From Mesocentrotus franciscanus (Eukaryota; Echinodermata; Echinoidea; Camarodonta; Strongylocentrotidae), in NCBI GenBank assembly GCA_037976565.1, contig CP137682.1, positions 25,363,298 to 25,427,297 of the forward strand: DNA of 64,000 nucleotides. Direction: 5' to 3'. A program made the position numbers and the translations under genes. The notes beneath the pieces are model-generated. The model did not search any database, had not been told where the DNA came from, and saw only the letters and a program-made list of their open reading frames with translations. Below are positions 37,369-50,000 of this stretch, in pieces. The first letter of the stretch is position 1; each line of letters opens with the position of its first letter.

Positions 37369-40300
37369 GGGAGAGAGAGAGAGAGAGGGGTGGGGGTGGG
37401 TATGGAAGGAGGGGGTAGGGAGAGAGGGAAGATGGTAGGACCACCTCACACACCCTAATCGATAGCTTTGTTAATTTTTACTTTCATCACCCGAGAAAGA
37501 CCGGTAAAATTTGCCAGTGTCTTATCATTTTATTTGGGATCATCCAAAATCTAGTTTGGAGTCATGAATATTCTTGGCTGTGTGATATAATTACATATGT
37601 AATTACAACATAATAGCCAGACCCCTTCGAAAGCCTCTCCTTGCTCGATGGACTTCTTTTCTCGCCATTTGCTTAGAATTTATTGTCTGAATTATCGAAA
37701 TCCTTGTTCAGGTATTTGCATGATGTATTATCCCAATTTTGTTCTTCTGATTTGTATTTTTTGTCTCTTGTTCTTGACAGAATTTCGCTGAAGGATCCAT
37801 GGTATTGAACGTTAGGATGGAAATTGTAAGTACTATTTAAGTACAAAGTCAATTCTGAAAATTGAAAAGCTTTTCGAAATATAATCGATTAATTTATTTA
37901 TACAAAATGGTGATTATTATTTGTGCATATCTTTCTTGTATTGAGTAAAGAAAAATGCAAAAAATCACACTAATTGTTATTTTAGTTGATTTTTATCGGT
38001 GTAAATATTTATTGTTTTTCATAATTTGGATAATTGTTTCTTGATGTTGTCCCTCATAATCTAAATGAAAACTATCGAACCAATTTCCATAATCATAGCA
38101 TACATGTTTGTGTTCACCGAATCACAGTTTAAACTCCCAATGCAGATTTAGAAACACGTACTAATCTTGTATGTTAACTTACCATGCTAACTTTCAGCTA
38201 ATAGTGAGTTTGTAAAACATGTCAGGGACAAAGTTTAGCCGTGATGATACATTAAGAAAAGACTGAAGACCTATCTCATTTTGAAGTAGTGTTGTATTCA
38301 GTACATAAGATGGAGAGAATGTTAGGTCCCTCCCCTCTCTCCACCCCATTTGAAGTCTCAAAGGAACGAAACAAATACCAAAGATCGATATATTTAGAAA
38401 GCCCTGAAGACCTATCTCTTCTTGAAGTAGTGTTGTATTTTCCTTTATGTGTGTGTGCTGAAAACATTTCCAAGCGCATAGCGAATTATATTATATTCAT
38501 AACGTAATAATTATTATAATTATAATAATTATTCAAGCTTGGAGGCGATCTCCCGCACATGCTGCACTTAGGGTAACTTCCTCGACACCAAACACCTTCG
38601 CTTTTCCCTCTGGGAAGGTTACAGCCCCGTTTCTCATTGTTACGCTAATAGTTATCATGCTATCAATATTTTGCATTTCCCATTGTCATTTCTAATTATT
38701 TTCTTTACATGTTAAAAAAACGAATCCGTTTAGGCTTGGAGAGATTCTCGTTTGGTGTGGGATCCGACCGAATTCGCAGATATCACCGAATACCACGTGT
38801 ATTATTCGGATATCTGGACACCCGACATCCGTATCTATAACAGGTAACACGCGGATAATCAGTCGAGGATAAATGCATCAGGGGCCCCTTTCATAAAACT
38901 TGTTATCAATAACAAGTTACAATAACTGTTATAAGCTACTGAAATCTTGGCCTCTGATTGGCTGAGAGCCAATTTGTCATCGAATCTTAGCATTTGTTAT
39001 GAAACAGGGCCCAGTGCCCCGTTGCATACTTGCGATTGATGGTAACTTTGCCATTAATGGTAACTTCCATGGAAACGTTGATTTGATTTGCTCTTGAGTG
39101 ATGTTGCCATGGTAAACATTGATGTAGAATTTACTATTAATGGTAAGTTTTATGAAACGGGGCCCAGATTTTTCTGATTGCCAGTGGAGTATTTAAAGAC
39201 GCATGGTAATGTGATCTCATGGGGAATTCGACACCACTCTGGTGTTTACCCAACAACAGGTGTTGTCAGTCACCAGGATTAGCCTTCAGTTTTAAGACTA
39301 ACAGGCCTTATGTAATGGTCTCCATTTTCCACCTATCGCTCCATATGGTAAAGTCATTTTATTACTTATCTTATTTCCTTCATTCGAAGACTCTCCGAGA
39401 GACTATTAATTGATGGGATACTAAGGGTTTGCTGTGTGCAGACTTGTACCCCATTAATGGTATATCCACCAAGTCTGGTGCCAGCGAATTATGACCTACT
39501 GCACAAGGAAACTGACTACCACCTCCTATTAAGAAGAAACCACAAGTGCATGAGCTCTGTTCGCCTTTTGGATGATGCGGGAGGGGTGGGTGGGGGTCTA
39601 CACCTTTAAAAAATACATCGAATGAAATCGTAAGTTTGAAAGAAAAATAAATCCGCATTATTTTGGACAGAAAAGGTCTAAAAAACATTCTGAATTGTCT
39701 TTAGCATGTATTATTGCTACATTTTGTTACATATTTAAATAACTTTTTACGCTCCGAATTCTGGGCAGGTATGCCTGCATGAAAATAACATATGGGGTAA
39801 AATGCTAAACATAATGAATTTCCTTATAATATATTAGACATCTATTCTAGCGTTCTTATCCTATTAATGCCGCTGATTCATGTCATAAAATCTTTTTTAA
39901 AACAATTCCCCGTGATGTCCAAACCTTGCATCATAAATTTGTGAAAAAGAGACTATGGAGGTCTTGCACTGTGCAAGGAACTTTATCCTCTGTCATAATT
40001 ATTGTCCATCTGTGGAGGATGAGGGTGGGGGATGGGGGAGACACAGCAGCCCATACATTTTTTAAATTCCATACGTACATTACCATACCGAAGAATTCTG
40101 TGCTCTCGTTCATTGTATTATCGTGCTCTATCAAATTTTGGACTACAAAGGCACCTGAATAATATGCCCCTATACTAATGCTCTCCATTTTTTTTTTCTA
40201 AACTTTTATTCTAGTAAATTACCACGGGGAAATCTACAGAATGTCTTTGTTGTTGTAGACTATCATGGTAAGGTCAACTATACACCTCGCATGAAGCTTG

Positions 40301-41298
40301 ATGTAAACTGCACTAAGCTAGATCAGAGAGATGATACACACGTAAGTAATTTTGTTAGGGTTAGAGTGTCTCTACCATGTCCAAAGTTACTGTCAAATTA
40401 ACCCTTCGTATACATCCTCCTGCTGCTACGGTATCGTTGGTCCTATGCCACACTGGTCCTATACCAACTGTCCTACATATCTTTGGTCTTACCTATCGTC
40501 GGACCTACGTCCCATTTGTGCTTCATCTGTCTAATTTTATATTTACTAATGTTAAGGTTGGGTTTTGTCGTACCAATGGGAAAAGTGGGAAGCTTTGAGT
40601 CCATCTGTGTGGGATCGACCTCAATGCTAGACGATAGCTTTCATCGGGCTAATGGGATGAAGAGACAATCAGACGCTTGACCAAAGGATCGGCTGGAAAA
40701 CCACTGGCAAAAAAGGTTATTCAGTGCTCTCATTATGAATCGACGAAGGCTCCATTATGATTTCGAGCTTTCGAGGAAGGTCGATATAACACAAGCTTGA
40801 ATAAGGATTAAGAATCAAATCATTGGTTAACCATTTGGTTCTGTATTTATGGTAATATTCTAATGAACTCTGTTAAGGTAATTGGTATACTTAAACACTT
40901 GGACATCTCTGTGTTTTTTTTTTCTTTGCTGATACATAAAGTGATGTGTTCTTCTCAACCATGGAGTATCAGAATACTCGAAGAATAGGTTTAAGACATC
41001 ATAGAAACAATGCAAATAATATGTCTCAGATTAACCTGCTAAAATAAAAATGATATCACAATACTTCTTGTCCGGTCTATAGAGCTGCAGCATGAAAGTG
41101 GCATCCTGGTCATACGGTAGCGAGAGTGTGTCCGTCAGCACTTCATCGGACACCATCGATCTGTCAAGGTTCAAGGAAAACCCAGTCTGGGAAATCGTTA
41201 GTACCGAGGCCGTCAAGGAGTCGGTCACCTTCCCGTGTTGTATAGGTGTATACGAGAACATCATGATTACCCTGGTTGTCCGCCGAAGAGATAATTAG
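37084..41298 (+). CDS. nAChR-like copy 3: ligand-binding domain only, stop before M1
   Basis: Exons with the family sizes: 37084-37211, 37781-37825 (45 nt), 38734-38843 (110 nt), 40215-40341, 41083-41298. All borders are GT/AG and the frame is open for about 208 residues; the signal-peptide exon was not found, so the 5' end is partial. Marks: LVWDPTEFADITEYH, WTPDIRIYN loop A, SWSYGSES loop B, FPCCIGVYENI loop C with vicinal Cys, then VVRRRDN and TAG (41296-41298), exactly where M1 begins in copies 1 and 2. Odd points: the Cys-loop has 11 residues between the cysteines rather than 13, and the loop D Trp is Arg (LNVRMEI). After the stop, faint homology to M1 follows (GSITTAYSPVIT) with another stop. 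It may be a soluble acetylcholine-binding-protein-like product or a gene truncated by mutation; uninterrupted exons favour the first. Confidence 0.65.
37305..37388. repeat. (GA)n microsatellite in intron of copy 3
   Basis: About 85 bases of GA with AAAG interruptions, preceded by CAGTGGCGTAGTTAAGG at 37244, which resembles the end of another hAT-like short element without a visible partner. Confidence 0.85.
38265..38443 (+). repeat. Direct repeat pair of about 38 bp
   Basis: GAAGACCTATCTC followed by TTGAAGTAGTGTTGTATT occurs at about 38265-38298 and again at about 38406-38440. Both lie in an intron of copy 3; origin unknown. Confidence 0.6.
38881..39012. mobile_element. GGGCCC foldback MITE
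   Basis: Left end GGGGCCCCTTTCATAAAACT, right end GTTATGAAACAGGGCCC; hairpin interior with TTATCAATAACAAG and TTGGCTGAGAGCCAA. Confidence 0.75.
39015..39165. mobile_element. GGGCCC foldback MITE, second adjacent copy
   Basis: Begins GTGCCCCGTTGCATACTTG two bases after the previous element and ends TTTTATGAAACGGGGCCC. Its interior (GGTAACTTCCATGGAAACG) matches 18580-18728. Confidence 0.75.
40430..40525 (+). repeat. Degenerate unit of the exon-5/6 intron minisatellite
   Basis: GTTGGTCCTATGCCACACTG and GGACCTACGTCCCATTTGTG correspond to the units at 30484-30715, in the same intron of the third paralogue. Confidence 0.55.
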
Positions 41299-42985
41299 GG
41301 CAGTATCACCACCGCCTATTCCCCGGTTATAACATAGGTTGATGTGGCGGCAGCTATAGTTCACCCGGCCACCTTAGTACCATCACCAAATCCGCCGGGA
41401 TACTCCGTGCTTTTGACGAATCATAAACAATTAAATGAGGCCAGACTCGAATTCCAATGACTCTGTGCTATGGCTCATTACATCACATTTCTAATTCTGT
41501 GATTATATATTTTAAAGCTCGTAACTTATATACGTTTTAGGGCCTACTGTGTATTATTCTGTAGATAGGATAAGCCCAAATAGGCTTCTTACACTTCTTC
41601 CTTCCCTTTCTCATGTCGTTTTAAAACGCTAAATTGTTACTGTCACGTAAGGGTTTCTGTTTTAGTAATGTACTTATGTTTATGTAGACTATCGCCTATG
41701 AATACATGGACGTTCTTGTTCAATATTTTAAAAAATCTTTTTATGATATATTCTCTCTTTCTTCCTACAACCGTCCCTACTTCTCCGTTCTTTACTTTCG
41801 TCAGGTCTCTTTCCCTTTTTCTCTCTCTCCATATCCCCTTCATCTGAGTCATTCCCTTCTCTTCCCACTTATAATGCCCTTCTTCTTCTATCACCCTCTA
41901 ACTCCTTTTACTCTCTCTTAGTGCTTTCAAATGTTGTGCATGCCTCTTACCTTTTAAACTGTTATTCATGGAATATGAGTCATGTTATGTGTAATTTTAC
42001 TCCAATGTCTATGTTAACGTCCATGTAATATTTATCACTTTGCATTTCGATTATTACTGTTTTTGTAATTATTGCTTATAAAAAGAATCCCACGTAACCG
42101 CGGCGTTTTTTTTTGTTTCCAAACTTGAAACTTGAAAATATAAAATTGGTTAAAAAAAAGTATCTGCGCGCGACAAATGAGGTCCTACTCTCTGCGCTTA
42201 TACGTCTGTGTGTTTGTTATACTTATAACATTAAGAAATTATGCTTAAAAAATATATAAAAAATATAACAAATTAAAATAACAAACGAAATACAAACAAA
42301 ACATCACCTATACCTATACCAACAACAACATTGATTTTATTGATTGTTCTCCATAACTATATAAAGCGCATTCGTCAATCTAAGAATTTTCTTTCTTGTA
42401 GAATTCATTTTTATTAAACACTCTTTACTGAGATGTACACTGAGTGTTGTGTGTTTTCTTGTAGATGGCTATTTGTCGTAGTTTATATTATTATATACCT
42501 TATTGTGTAAGGCTCTCAGTGCCTCAAAAATGAAGGACAGCTATATATGTCCCCTTTTGCTTCTGACTAGGTGCCGTTCTCGAATTAATATTATTATCAT
42601 CAATATTATTATTCTGTTACTTATTTATTCTTTTTTATGTGGGGGGGGGGCTATGTGGGGCTTGGGAGTTCTTGCATTCATTTTCTACATTTGCCTTGCT
42701 TTAATTTATTCATAAAGGGCTTGAAGGTTGTTTTGGTGTGTGTGTGTGTGGGTGGGTGGGGGACTTGAGTCTCGGAAGCCCCCAAAGCCCCCTCCCTCTA
42801 AAACCGCATTTTTTTTTCTGAAGAGCTTTTCACAAAGAAAGAAAGAATAAAAGTTCACTGATTTTGTTAAAGTTTCATATTTTACGACGCTGGCACAGCA
42901 AGTTAAATCTCCGACCGATCTCTGCTTCTCTTTATCTGGTAATTATGAATGGTCGATTGAGCTGACGATTCGTACCGCGGTTAGA
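41299..42985. other. 3' flank of copy 3; no gene recognised
   Basis: Begins with decayed M1-like sequence, then AT-rich DNA without recognisable exons. A long CT-rich zone lies at about 41745-41920, and a short (TG)n near 42737. Confidence 0.5.
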
Positions 42986-43652
42986 CAGCTACTTGCGGCC
43001 TATACGTGCCTTCACGGTTGTTTCATCGCAAAGCATGCCGGGACAGATTCTAGTACGCAGTAGATTTTCAGCTTCGCCGCGATCAGCTGTTCCATTGCCA
43101 ACAACGGGATTGTTATCCTGTCGAATCAACATGACTTCATAATCTTGTACAGGATCCGTCATTCTGCAGTGATTTTTTCATTCCAGTATCATTTGTACGG
43201 TAATAAACCAAAGTCTGTGATTATGTATTATTTATGACGATCCTTCAACCTAAAACACGAATGTTAAGCAGTTTAATAAGGCAAACCATCGACGCAAACT
43301 GCACACACACACATTTGAACATATGGGACTATAAATTCATACAGCGGAACCCACTCTCATTAGCCCACTTTACTTCGTATTATCAGCTTTATTTTTTGAA
43401 GGATCGTCATAAAAATACATAATCACAAACTTTGGTTTCTATACCGTACAAGTTATACTGGAATGAATGAAATTCACTGCAGAATAACGGATCCTGTACA
43501 AGATTATGATGTTGATTCGACAGGATAAAAATCCCGTTGTTGGCAATGGAACAGCTGATCGCGACGAAGGTGAGAATCTACTGCCGGACTAGAAATCTGT
43601 CCCGGCATGCTTTGCGATGAAACAACCGTGAAGGCACGTATTTGCGGGCAGC
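42986..43652. mobile_element. Foldback element with about 260-bp inverted arms
   Basis: Left arm 42986-43250 and right arm 43397-43652 are reverse complements with scattered mismatches. Shared blocks include CGTGCCTTCACGGTTGTTTC, GCAAAGCATGCCGGGACAGA and GATCAGCTGTTCCATTGCCA. The central loop is about 145 bases. No coding capacity recognised. Confidence 0.8.
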
Positions 43653-43677
43653 TGACGAGCTCGTACTTTTTGTTGTT

Positions 43678-43832
43678 GTTGCTGTGACGTAACAATAAGT
43701 TTGATAGCGCTTGCGCTAAAGGTCAGTGAACTTCTTCTCCTTCTTTGGTTCCGTACATTTTTTTTGCTGTGACGTAACAATAGGTTTGATAGCGCTTGCG
43801 CTAAAGGTCAGGGAACTTCTATTGTGACGTAA
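43678..43832 (+). promoter_or_regulatory. Candidate promoter with duplicated CRE/NRF1-like module
   Basis: A 55-base module is directly repeated (43680-43734 and 43766-43820): TGTGACGTAACAATA, then TTTGATAGCGCTTGCGCTAA, then AGGTCAG. TGACGTAA is a CRE-like site, GCGCTTGCGC is close to the NRF1 palindrome, and AAAGGTCA is a nuclear receptor half-site. A third TGTGACGTAA follows at 43821. It lies 220-370 bases upstream of the start codon of the EGF/SEA/Ly6 gene, in a CpG-richer zone (to about 43885). Inferred from motifs and position. Confidence 0.5.
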
Positions 43833-44052
43833 TTAGTAATGCGCGCAGCTAAATCAAATCCGCGCGCGCACATACCATGCGCAAACTATTTCTCCATAGA
43901 AACACATTATTACGAAATTTAAAGAACAATTAACCTTTTGGCTGGAGCATATTTTTCAATGGAGACAGGGTACAAAGCACCATAAAAACTCATGTTTGAA
44001 GACTAACATCAAGGATCAACTGGTTGGAAATTAAAAATCCCAAGTTTTCAAG

Positions 44053-47000
44053 ATGTTCTGCCACCTGCATTGCATGTTGGTGGTCTTACTCTTACCTTTG
44101 CTCCTCACACTCATAGGTAAGAAATAAAAGAGCATTGTCTTGGCGCTTGGCATACACAATCGCAGCGTAAAATGCCATAGGCCTAAGCCATTGTTAGTCG
44201 AGCGCGTGACAATGCTAGGCCACCCCGGCGGCGCGGTCCCTATATCGACGTGGTTTGAAATAATGAGTGCTTGTGTGTCCGGACGCTTTACATTATTTTT
44301 GAAGGTGTCACTTTTGCCCCTTGGATTTAACGAGAAATATGTATTCATACAGCAATGAACATTACAATAATTTGTCATCTATCATAATCATATTCTAAAC
44401 TTAAGTTTTAAAAGATTTATGAAGTATTGCTGGCAAAATTCTTCAAGTTACTGACTGTTTGAAATCAACTGTCTGGACTCAGTCTGGACTATTTTGATTT
44501 TTTTAAAGTTTATTTGCCTAGCTAGAAATCTATCTAGGTCTAGATCTAGTTCTAGATCTAGTAAGTAGTATCTGCTAAGTGCTATGGTCTGGACCCGATT
44601 GTGGTCAGTGTGAGTGGTAGACCGAAGATTTCTGTCTCTTTCGTTCGTTAGCCTCTGATTTGGGTAGGGTCGGCTCTTCTCTTTAGAGACAGAAGCCGAC
44701 CATAGCGGCTGCATTGAAGGAAGATGACGTCATCCATTGACAGTAACAGTTTAAAATACGGCTGCAAGAATTTCAACACGGAGCTCATTTTCGGCGATGA
44801 AAATCCGGAAAAAGACCCTTAAACGCATCATACAGTCAATCTGGTAAGTGGAACCGATGTAGTTTAGCCTAGGCCTAATTTACAATAATAAATGCATCGG
44901 ATATGCATCGGGTAAAATGTAGTATTTTGGGCATAAGTTTACTGCCCGGACGCGGGCATTAGTTTGCAATTCAGCCGCTATGGTCGGCTTCTGTCTCTAA
45001 AGAGAGGAGCCGACCCTACCCAAATCAGAGGCTAACGAACGAAAGAGACAGAAATTTTCGGTCTATGTGAGTGGCTGTGTTTGTGCTGTGTTCGTTGGCA
45101 CCATCTTTCCTTTTGTCTTGGCAGTGATTTATCTGACCGTTTTTAGGCCAGAAATGAGTTTAAAATTAGTATTGGTACTGGTAGGCTAGATTTAATAGTC
45201 TAGATCTAGACTAGATCTAGGCCTATTTTAGATGTAGAATCTAAATCTATTAGGGCCCTATTATTATTTAGGATCTAGAGTAGAAGTCTAGATCTAGACT
45301 AGAATTAGACTAAAACCTATATAGACTAGGTCTAGATTCTGACTAGAATTCTAGACCTAGGTCTAGATCTATTAAAGTTAATAAAGTTCAACAGTTCTAG
45401 AGGTCTAAGTTAGATCTAGACTAGATCTAGATTCTACTTCTAAATCTAGAATTTACATCAACTAGACCTAGAAAGTCTAGACTAGACTACATAGATTTAG
45501 ATCTGATTGAGGGGAAAAAAGTGGCACAACTTTTGGGGGTAAATTCATCTCGTAACTACTAGATCTATCATCTAGACAAGATCTAGAGAGTAGAGTCTAG
45601 GTCTGAATTTATTTTCATCATATAGACTATTTTGGATATAGATTATAGACTAGATCTAGATCTAGAAAATATAGATCTATGGAATGTGAAAATTCTGGTT
45701 GTCCTTTACTTTAGAGCTAAGTAAGGTCTGTAACTTGTAAGGAGTAAAAGTAAAACTAGATTTAGATCTAGAAGAAGTAGAACTAGATCTAGAAGTTAGA
45801 ACTAGCCTAGATCTAGAAGATAAATTGCAAACCCTCATGAAATTAAAATTTCATGACATTATTATCGTGAAGTAAAAATGGGAAGTTTTGTCACTTTTGT
45901 TGTTGTTGCAATTTTGCAGTAGGCCTAGATCTATTAGACCTATCTCAAATTTTAGGCGCTAGTAGTAGTGCAGTTTCGTATCCATTTTTCTAGCAGTCTC
46001 ATATCCAATCTTAGCAAAGGAATTTTAGCCCAATTTTTTACTAATTTTAATCATAATCATATATTGCAATTTCCACCTGAATTTGGATCACATCCGTTAT
46101 CGGGAATCCTCCGTTTAGGGCTCCGATGTCGACGTCGCCGCTCATTACCGTCTCTACGCTTTCGCTCTGCACCTCAAACTGAAGCTATCAGTCAAAAATT
46201 ATGCAAACTCGTATGGTTTTATGCGCATGGTATCGTGCAGCGCGCGTAATACCATAAACCATACGAGAAGTTTGCATAATTTTTGACTGATAGCTTCAGT
46301 TTGAGGTGCAGAGCGAAAGCGTAGAGACGGTACTGAGCGACGACGTCGACATCGAAGCCCTAAACGGAGGATTCCCGATGTCGGATGTGATCCAAATCCA
46401 GGTGGAAAATGCAATATATGATTATGATTAAAATTAGTAAAAAATTGGCCTAAAATTCCTTTGATAAGATTGGATATGAAACTGCTAAAAAAATGGATAC
46501 GAAACTGCACTAGCGCCAAATTTTAATTATGTAAAAATGTCATAGTCTACCATCAGAAAGATCAGGAAATTTCCTATCTGTCAATATGATTATAAAGGAT
46601 ATATTTTTATTTCATACAGAAAGATTTCATTCTCTTGTTCTGAAGACTGAAGTAAAAGAATTGGGTTTTTCATAAAAAAACTTTGAGAATAATTACTATT
46701 GAAGTCCAAACTGAATATTCAATATTATTACGAAAAAAAGAAGACGACATTTGTCAGCGTTCCCCGAGCGATTCCAAGCCATGATTGACCTAATGATATC
46801 TAGGTGGCAGGGCAGTAATGCAATAAGGGGTAGACCTATATCTAGAATCTAGATCTATCATTTCATTAAAGTAGAAGATAACAAATGTATATCTATATTT
46901 TATTCTGTTTTCTTTCAGGTTCCTTTGTAAATGCACAAACAGAAGGTGAGAACAATTGTATTTATTTTAGGTCTAAATCTAACCAACAATTAAAGGTCCA

Positions 47001-50000
47001 ACTTAATTGATAGCTACATGTACATATATTTGTAAATGCAGTCCTACATGTATGGTACTTTAAGTCTGGGTCTACTTTTAAGTTGGCCAACAATAAGGGA
47101 TTACAACCATATGATTTCATGTCAATAAGTCACCAGTCACAGTGCTTTCTTTTTACAATGTTCATTTGTATGCGAACATTATGCCATGTCTAACTCTAAG
47201 TTTAATGATTAATGAACCAATTTTTAATTGAAAATGGAAGAAAAAATTAGATTTGATTGAAACATAAAAGTAAATTATTACAATTTAGGCGGCTTCAACT
47301 GCCTACAGCACCGACACGAATATTATATGAATATGTCTCGTTATACTACTTTTACTACACTAGTACTACTACTACTACTACTACTACTAATGATAATAGT
47401 TTTAGGTTTGTGTAGCGCACATATCTGCCTATAATTGGCTACAAATGCGCACAAAAAATATCAAGAAATTACAAGATATTACAAAAGTCAGTAAAAAATT
47501 AAATAAGAGTGAATCGAAAATTGACAAGGTGAAATGAAGGCAAAGAACCCCATTCGTTGACTATAGACTCTAGATATGATATAGAAATGTTTTTGTGTGT
47601 GTTTTATGCCTTCGTCATCATGGTTAAAAAGGCATCATTTTCATGAAGCAAATAATTTCATTTTACAATCACAATCCTGCAATGTTGAACCTCCCCCCTA
47701 AGATATTGTGTAATTGATTTTAATTTGTTTTGTCTTTTATTACAGTGGTCACTGAGCTGGCAGGTAAGAATGATCTTTCCGAACGATAAGAAAATACAAA
47801 AGAAAACAGAAAACTTGTATTTTTCAGAATGGGCGTTTTATAAATATTCTTAACTGTTGCCAATATAGTCTAAATGTGTGTGCATGTTCATGTTTGTATA
47901 GTATAGATAACAAGGAATTTGTCCTCGACTGAATTTTAGTCTGGAATCAGTATTTGCCAATAGAAAACAATTATTGAAGATGTAAAAAAAAATAAAAATC
48001 GTTTGATCGTGAGCATGATGATGATGAGAGAAAGAGAGAGAGAGAGAGAGAGAGGGGAGTGTTTAATTAATATCTTAATGGTGACTGTAATATATCACTC
48101 TGTTAATGAATTGCATTTGAATTGTCATTAAGTCATTTAATTTTATTATCATATCCAAACGTCGATCATTAAGACTGTAATGTATAACTTTTCCTAACAA
48201 AAATGATTTTAAAGGAAATCTTACTACTATTTTGTAATACATCTTCAAACTTGGCGAGTGCCTTTGAAAATTAATCTCTCTCTTTTAAAAAAAAAAAAAT
48301 GTTTCTAGATATGGCACTGAATTAATTCTGTATCTTTTGTTGTTTACATGTATTCATTTCTGTATTTTTTTGTTTGTTTTTGTCAGCAACAACGTCGGGT
48401 CCCCCAGGTAAGCCGACTTGAAATTAAACAAATCACGAATAATCTTTGTTGAATCAAGATTGAATGGATTGTTGAGAAACAAAATGTGAAATTTCTGTGG
48501 AAAGCAGATTGATCGATCTATCTGTGACTGACATATCAACCCATCAAAGATAAATATTTTATGATTGATAAATATATAGATAAGATTAAGATTCACATTT
48601 GTGTTATCGAGATTACATCTTCCTTTTATGTGAATCCATATTCATTGATTTAGAGACTAAACAAGTATGTAAACATTTAATGTATTCCGATACTTAATGA
48701 TAAAAATGTGTTTTTTTCTCCTTACTTTCGTCAGTAGATATTAAATCATTTTAGTCGTAACAACAAAACATGGACGAGAAGAGAGAGAGAGAGAAAAAAA
48801 AGGGGGGGGGGGAGGGGGTTTGGTAGTCGGGGACCCAATCGGAACTAAATTGACAAAGATATTGCTACGCACATTTCAAATACATCTTAATTTAGCTTGT
48901 TTTAATTAGGCTTGTTCGTATGCAAACGTAAAAGTACATGTGTATGCATGTCGCATTTTATAATTTAAATGAAATCGATTATCAAACAGTTAATCGTTTT
49001 AGAGAAAGCCCATGGATTTTATATCTGTTTTCAATCAATGATTTGTGGAATATATATTAGTACATGTGATTTAATTCTAGTTTCTACCGTAAAAGAGAAT
49101 TCAATTTTGACCACAACTACAATCTACAATTTCTACTAATTACCCTACTTTGTACATGTAGACTCTAAGGGATGAACATCTTCATTATACATTGTTTTTT
49201 ATTTGTATTCTTACGTACAGGTCCATGTGCATCCAACCCATGCACAATAGCCAGCACACGATGCGTGGCGAACGGCGAATCTTACACGTGTGAATGCCGT
49301 CCAGGGTATATTGAAACTGAAGGCAATTGCACAGGTTCGTTCAACATCTTACCAAATAGTTTCCAAAATACGAAAATATTGATCAAGTATATTGATATAG
49401 ATCTATTTTGCTAGGGAATATATAGATTAGTGTATGTAATGTATACTTTGGCCTCAATTAGTCGTTTGAGATGATCTATTATTGTTTCTGAGTGCCCCCA
49501 AATCATGTGAAGCGCTTTATAACCAAATGGTATAAACTACAAGGAAAAGGCGCTGAAGTAAATGAAATATGGATCTGAAATTCGCCTTGACATGTTCGTG
49601 GTACTTTTAAGTGTACAGATTAAATCCACTAAATTATGAAGAAAGGTTAAATTGTTTGTTTTTAAAAGATAAAAAGAAAGAATGGTTAATAATATCACTT
49701 TTTAGGCATATTCCAACACTACTAGTAAAGAGATTCGACTGACGTCATCATAATGGTATATTAGTAACTTACTGAATGCATAATAATGTCTTAAGAAGTG
49801 TTTTCTAGACTGAGTTAGTAGATAAGCCTGAAAATTATGATGATCAACCGAAAAACCCAGCTTAGCCACTCTAATAATTTGTACTCTTCATCAGAAATCT
49901 CTCTTCAAATAATGGCAAGATCTCAGACACAGCAATCATTTCCCTGGCCCTGAATCATATTGCTTTGTAAACCATTCTCATGAATTGAACTCTTCATCAG

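Noticed and set aside
45968..46519. Two similar open frames in opposite directions
   Set aside because: They arise from the two arms of the hairpin and end at its borders; no recognisable protein.
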